This document shows, in pieces, positions 59,930-64,000 of a stretch of DNA of 64,000 nucleotides. Below the pieces are notes generated by a model. It made no database searches, was not told the DNA's origin, and worked only from the letters and a program-made list of their open reading frames with translations. Positions within the stretch are counted from its first letter, which is position 1, and each line of letters starts with the position of its first letter. This DNA comes from Cryptosporangium minutisporangium (GTDB lineage Bacteria > Actinomycetota > Actinomycetes > Mycobacteriales > Cryptosporangiaceae): positions 62,001 to 126,000 of the forward strand of contig NZ_BAAAYN010000035.1 of the NCBI RefSeq assembly GCF_039536245.1, written 5' to 3'. Both the position numbers and the translations under genes were made by a program.

Positions 59930-60093
59930 GAGACCTCCTGACGCGGGGCCGACAGCCGGTCACCCCGCGTCAGTGTTCAACAGACTGGGATGGACCACTA
60001 GGCCCTGTTTGGGAGTGATCCGGCGCCCGCCGAGGAGTCAGGCTCCGGACAGTCGGCGCGGACCTGCGACAACCGCCCGTAGGCTTCCGATCC

Positions 60094-63000
60094 ATGGTGC
60101 GGTTGAGCGTGCTCGGCCCGCTACGAGCCGAGGTCGCCGACCGCCCGGTGGAACTCGGCAGCCCGCGGCAGCGCGCGGTCCTCGCCCGATTGCTGAGCGC
60201 CCGTGGCCACGTCGTCTCCACGGAGCGTTTCGTCGACGATCTCTGGCAGGGCGAGCCACCCCCGAAGGCACTCGCCGCCCTCCAGGTCTACGTCTCGCAC
60301 CTCCGCCGGGTGCTGGAGCCAGGCCGGGCACCGCGGACGCCGGCCCGCGTGCTGGTCAGCGCACCTCCCGGATACGCATTGCGGCTGGACGAGGACGACG
60401 CCGACGCCTGGCGGTTCGAGCGGTTGCTCGACCGCGCGGGCACCGCAGCGGACCCGGCCGACGTCGTGGCTCTGCTCGACCGCGCGCTGGCCCAGTGGAG
60501 CGGCCCGGCGTACGCGGAGTTCGCCGACGAGCCGTGGGCGCTGCCGGAAGCCGAGCGGCTGGAGGAGCTACGCCGGGTCGCCGTGGAGCGGCGCGCCGAG
60601 GCGATGTTGACGCTGGGTCGCAACGCCGAAGCGGTGGCCGACCTCGACCATCACGTCCGGGCCCATCCGCTGCGCGAGGACGCCGTCGGGTTGCTCGCGC
60701 TCGCGCTCTACCGCACCGGTCGGCAGGCCGAGTCGCTCGCCGCGCTCCGGGAGGCCCGTGCACGGCTCGCCGACGAGCTGGGCGTCGATCCGGGTCCGGC
60801 GCTCCGCGCACTCGAAGCCGACGTCCTGGCCCAGTCACCGTCCCTCGACGCCGCTCCGGTCGTACCGCCGAGCCCGGCTCCGATCGAGGTGGCCGCTCCG
60901 CCTCCCGCGGGGCCGAGCCGGCCCGCGTCGCTCGTCGGGCGGGACACCGAACTCGCCCGGCTGACCGCCGCCGCCGACGCCGCCGCGGCGGGCGCGTTCC
61001 GCGTCACCTGGGTGGGCGGCGACCCCGGTGCGGGCAAGTCCACACTCGCCGCGGCGCTCACCACCGCACTGGCCGAATCGGGCTGGCAGGTCGTCCGCGG
61101 ACGCTGCCCCGAGGTCGACGGCGCCCCGCCCGCCTGGGCCTGGAGCGAGGTGGTGCGCGCCCTCGTCGACGGCGTCGACGGTGACCTGGCGGCCCGGCTG
61201 AGGCCGCTACTCCAGCAGGAACCCTCCCGGTCGGAACCGACGGTGCCCCCGTTCTGGCTCGGCCGAGCCGTCGCCGAGCTGCTCGCCACGCTCAGCGCGT
61301 CGATGCCGCTGTTGGTCGTCCTGGACGACGTGCACCGCGCCGACGGCGAGACGCTGCAGTTGCTCCGGATCGCCGCGTCCGAGCTGGTCGGACGCCCGGT
61401 GCTGGTCGTCGCGACCTACCGTCCGGCCGAGGTGAACGACGAGCTGCGGACCTGCTGGGCCGCGCTCGCCGGCCCGCACGCCGATCGGCTGGACCTCGGC
61501 GGACTGCCCGAGGGCGACGTCGCTGAGCTGCTGCGGCGTCAGGGCGCACCGACCGACGAGGCCCTGGTGCAGCTGGTGACCCGACGGACCGGCGGCAACC
61601 CGCTCTTCGTCTCCGAGACCGCGCGGCTGATCGCTGCCGAGGGTCCGGCCGCCGCGGCGCACGCCGTCCCCGCCGGCGTCCGCGACGTGCTGCGTCGCCG
61701 CCTGGCGCGGCTGCCGGGCCCGGCCCGCGCGGTGCTGCGCACGGCGAGCGTGCTCGGCGTCGACGTGGACGTGGACGTGCTGCTCGCGCTGGAGTCCGAG
61801 GGCGAAGAGGCGGTGCTGGACGCCCTGGAGGCCGGCGTCCTCACCGGGCTGCTCGTCGAGCCAGAGCCGGCCTCTCCAGCCCTACACCCCCCGCCCACCC
61901 ACCCTTATTCGGAATGGCAAACGTCGACTGGCACCGTCCGCTTCGCGCATGCGCTGGTGCGGGACACGCTTTACGAGGACATCCCCCGGCTGCGCCGGAC
62001 CCGGCTGCACGGCCGTGCGCTGGCCGCCCTGGAGGCGGTGCGGCCGGGCGACCGGGCCGGGCTGGCGCACCACGCGCTCGCGGCGGCGACACCGGCCACC
62101 GCGGTGCGGGCCGCCGTACTGGCCGCCGAGGCCGCACGGGCCGCGTCGGTGTTGTCGGCGCACCAGGAGGCGGCCTCGCTGCTGAGCCGCGCCCTGGACG
62201 CGCTGGACCTCGACGCCGGAGCGGCGGACGCCCAGCTCCGGGTCGACCTGCTCTGTGCGTTGGTCTCCGCCCAGGGACACGCGGGCAACGTCCTCGGGGC
62301 GCGGCTGACGCGGCAGCGCGCGATCGCGGCCGCCGAGAAGGTGGGTCGGCTGTCGACGATCGCGCAGGCGTACGCGTCCTTCGATGCACCGGTGATCTGG
62401 AGCGTCCGGGAGAACCGCTCGGTGGATCGGCCGTTCGTCGACGGCTTGGAGGCGATCCTGCGCGGGCTACCGCCCGATGACCCGACCACCGCAGAGCTGC
62501 GGTGCCAGCTGCTGGCGACGCTCACGGTCGAGCTCGAGGGCATCGACCCGGACCGCGCCCGGCCGAGCAGCGACGAGTCACTCGCGATCGCCCGGCGGAT
62601 CGGTGACCCGCAGCTCCTCTGCCGATCGTTGAGCGCGCGCTACTACGTCCAGGTGGCGCCCACCCGACGGCACCAGCTGGGCGACCTCGGCGCGGAGTTG
62701 CGGGACGTCGCCACTCAGGCGGGACTGACCGGCTACCGCGCCCAGGGCCACCACATCCTGTTCCAGGTAGCGCTGAGCACGCCGTTCCTCGACGACCTGG
62801 AGAAGGCGCAGTACGAGGCCGACCGCGCCGTGGAGAACTCCAGCACCGGCCAGCTCGGGCTGGCGCTCGGTGTGGTGCGGATGTTCCGCGGGCTGCGAGC
62901 CTTGATCGCCGGCCGGTTCGACGAAGCAGCGACCGAGTACGCCGGCGTCATCGCCCAGCTGCGTCAGTTGGGCGCGCCGAACGCGGCCGGCGTCGAACAG

Positions 63001-63537
63001 CTGACGCTCTACACGGAAGGGCGGGCCAGGCGCGACGCCGCCCTCGTCCTGAGTCTGGTGGAGCCGATCGGGCAGATCTACGCCCAGGAGCCCTACCTGG
63101 TGTCCGAGCCGTACACGCGGCTGCTGCTGCACGCCGGGCGGGTCGAGGACGCGCGGGCGGTGTGGCAGCCCGGATCGCCGGTGCCGCCGGACTACTACTG
63201 GCTGCTCTGGATGGCGTTCCGTGCCGAGAACGCGCTCGGCCTCGACGCGGCGGACGTCGCGGCGGACTGTTACCGAACCCTACTGCCGCACACCGGAATG
63301 CTGCCGGGCATGTCGAGCGGGTCGGTGACGCTCGGCCCGCTGGACACAACGCTCGGCGATCTGGCCGCGTACCTCGGCGACCCGGACGCCGCCCACCGGC
63401 ACTACCGCGACGCCGTGCGGACCGCCGAGCTGCTGCGGTCACCGCACTGGGTCACGGAGGCGCAGGAGCGTCTGGAGCGTCTGACCCGGTGGCGACGCGC
63501 CGGCGGCCCGGCTCCGTGGTCGCAGCCGCTGCGCTGA
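60094..63537 (+). CDS. AfsR/SARP-type regulator: BTAD + AAA ATPase + TPR
   Basis: A 1147-aa regulator. The OmpR-like winged helix (VRLSVLGPLRAEV; SPRQRAVLARLLSARG) and bacterial transcriptional activator domain (QVYVSHLRRVLEPG; APPGYALRLDEDD; ALREARARLADELGVDPGPAL) occupy 1-~245. The AAA/NB-ARC-like ATPase (VGGDPGAGKSTLAAALTTAL near 310; LLVVLDDVHRADGET) extends to about 600. TPR-like helical repeats run to the end. SARPs activate secondary-metabolite genes; no such cluster is visible here. The 3' end overlaps the convergent hemerythrin gene by 86 bases. Confidence 0.93.
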   Translation: MVRLSVLGPLRAEVADRPVELGSPRQRAVLARLLSARGHVVSTERFVDDLWQGEPPPKALAALQVYVSHLRRVLEPGRAPRTPARVLVSAPPGYALRLDEDDADAWRFERLLDRAGTAADPADVVALLDRALAQWSGPAYAEFADEPWALPEAERLEELRRVAVERRAEAMLTLGRNAEAVADLDHHVRAHPLREDAVGLLALALYRTGRQAESLAALREARARLADELGVDPGPALRALEADVLAQSPSLDAAPVVPPSPAPIEVAAPPPAGPSRPASLVGRDTELARLTAAADAAAAGAFRVTWVGGDPGAGKSTLAAALTTALAESGWQVVRGRCPEVDGAPPAWAWSEVVRALVDGVDGDLAARLRPLLQQEPSRSEPTVPPFWLGRAVAELLATLSASMPLLVVLDDVHRADGETLQLLRIAASELVGRPVLVVATYRPAEVNDELRTCWAALAGPHADRLDLGGLPEGDVAELLRRQGAPTDEALVQLVTRRTGGNPLFVSETARLIAAEGPAAAAHAVPAGVRDVLRRRLARLPGPARAVLRTASVLGVDVDVDVLLALESEGEEAVLDALEAGVLTGLLVEPEPASPALHPPPTHPYSEWQTSTGTVRFAHALVRDTLYEDIPRLRRTRLHGRALAALEAVRPGDRAGLAHHALAAATPATAVRAAVLAAEAARAASVLSAHQEAASLLSRALDALDLDAGAADAQLRVDLLCALVSAQGHAGNVLGARLTRQRAIAAAEKVGRLSTIAQAYASFDAPVIWSVRENRSVDRPFVDGLEAILRGLPPDDPTTAELRCQLLATLTVELEGIDPDRARPSSDESLAIARRIGDPQLLCRSLSARYYVQVAPTRRHQLGDLGAELRDVATQAGLTGYRAQGHHILFQVALSTPFLDDLEKAQYEADRAVENSSTGQLGLALGVVRMFRGLRALIAGRFDEAATEYAGVIAQLRQLGAPNAAGVEQLTLYTEGRARRDAALVLSLVEPIGQIYAQEPYLVSEPYTRLLLHAGRVEDARAVWQPGSPVPPDYYWLLWMAFRAENALGLDAADVAADCYRTLLPHTGMLPGMSSGSVTLGPLDTTLGDLAAYLGDPDAAHRHYRDAVRTAELLRSPHWVTEAQERLERLTRWRRAGGPAPWSQPLR

Positions 63538-63934
63538 GCAGCGCGTCCACCAGGTACTCGTGGTCGGCGGCGGTGAGGTACCGCACCGCGGCCGCGAAGA
63601 CCACCTGCTCCTCCTCGGCGACGTGCTCCTCCAGCAGGTCACGGAGCTCGACCGCCACCGGTCCGAGGCCCGGACCGTTGCTTTCGTCGGCGATTCGGTC
63701 CAGCACGGCGTGGAGCGCCCGGTGGTCGTCGCAGAGCCCGGCGAGCTCGACGGCCGCACCCGCCCGTTCGATCAACACCGGCCAGACGACGTCGTCCTCG
63801 GCGGCGAGATGGGCGCGGATCGCGGCCGTCAGCAGCCGGGCCGAGGCGGGGTCCGGAGCCGCGGCCAGGTCCCGGGCGCCCCGGACCAGCGTGGCGTGGA
63901 CGTCGGCGAGCGCGGAGCAGAGATCGAGCGGCAT
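63452..63934 (-). CDS. Hemerythrin-like (HHE) domain protein
   Basis: A 160-aa four-helix protein: SALADVHATLVRGA (helix 1 His), IRAHLAAEDDVVWPVLIERA (helix 2 HxxxE), LCDDHRALHAVLDR (helix 3) and LLEEHVAEEEQVVFAAAVR (helix 4 HxxxE). A probable iron-binding hemerythrin-like protein. ATG 63934. The C-terminal ~28 codons overlap the SARP gene antisense; codon bias supports both frames poorly at the junction, so the true end might differ. 63935-64000 shows nothing further. Confidence 0.85.
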   Translation of the reverse strand: MPLDLCSALADVHATLVRGARDLAAAPDPASARLLTAAIRAHLAAEDDVVWPVLIERAGAAVELAGLCDDHRALHAVLDRIADESNGPGLGPVAVELRDLLEEHVAEEEQVVFAAAVRYLTAADHEYLVDALLSAAAATTEPGRRRVATGSDAPDAPAPP

Positions 63935-64000
63935 GGTGGGCTCCCGGGCGGAGGGGCAGAGCGGGCCCAGCGTCGGTCTTCGCGCTAAGCGGTGGCTTTC

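Noticed and set aside
63452-63537. Overlap of the SARP and hemerythrin genes as a sign of misannotation
   Set aside because: Both families are clear and both frames have sound stops. Convergent 3' overlaps occur in compact actinobacterial genomes, though the hemerythrin tail is uncertain.

Overview
The window is chromosomal DNA of a very high-GC actinobacterium. Third codon positions are almost all G or C, GTG starts are common, and genes overlap by ATGA/GTGA. It carries a conservon (roadblock, DUF742 and Rab-like GTPase behind a nitrate/NIT-type kinase), a DUF5709 protein, an AfsR/SARP-type regulator, an ECF42-type sigma factor and many TetR regulators. This fits a filamentous or Frankia/Cryptosporangium-like soil actinomycete; the genus is inference. 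I saw no tRNA, rRNA, CRISPR array or intact mobile element.

Layout. 1-700: two small doubtful ORFs and strong hairpins. 674-6933 (minus): conservon operon with an extra two-TM sensor-like protein. 7.4-13.2 kb: secreted His-rich repeat protein, DUF2252 protein, degenerate PAS-GGDEF-EAL protein, GAF histidine kinase. 13.2-17.4 kb: truncated haemoglobin diverging from an ABC ATPase/permease/kinase/response-regulator operon. 17.4-20.7 kb: separate RibD-like deaminase and reductase genes behind a crotonase, then a MarR gene diverging from a frameshifted SDR gene. 21.1-21.66 kb: repeat element copy A. 21.66-27.4 kb: NarL-type two-component pair and DUF2269 protein diverging from a MacB/FtsX-type ABC exporter, followed by a truncated response regulator. 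28.1-31.9 kb: Baeyer-Villiger-like monooxygenase, ChoD-like GMC oxidoreductase and acetoacetate-decarboxylase-like protein. 32.0-37.3 kb (minus): tetR-fadE-fadA-fadB beta-oxidation operon. 37.4-40.3 kb: ApbE-like fragment with a 19-codon leader ORF, an orphan ABC-2 permease behind an ATPase remnant, and a TetR/small membrane protein pair with a triple operator. 40.5-44.9 kb: two crotonases, FAD monooxygenase, PfkB kinase, P-loop nucleoside kinase. 44.9-48.0 kb: DUF998-DGPF-ECF42 operon and a hemerythrin-like protein. 48.1-51.9 kb: a secreted polyester hydrolase (PETase/cutinase type), an MFS exporter and a two-HTH Lrp/AsnC regulator. 52-55.5 kb: two acyl-CoA dehydrogenases, TetR, DUF5709. 55.54-55.81 kb: repeat element copy B. 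55.9-64 kb: cysteine-rich secreted protein, MMPL transporter, TetR, a large SARP/AAA/TPR regulator and a second hemerythrin-like protein.

Most notable. (1) An unnamed ~280-bp repeat occurs twice in opposite orientation. Each copy is a 32-bp-period array of TGGTTGT units that flips strand exactly at a CCATGG centre. (2) The same TetR-type operator lies before the tetR-fadEAB operon and before the monooxygenase/choD operon, predicting one regulon. (3) A triple 14-bp palindrome sits on a 19-bp grid, and a perfect 16-bp palindrome lies before an ABC exporter. (4) A PET-hydrolase-type esterase is present. (5) Gene decay is repeated: an ABC ATPase without its nucleotide-binding core, a response regulator without its phosphorylation site, an SDR frameshifted at C5, and a truncated ApbE.
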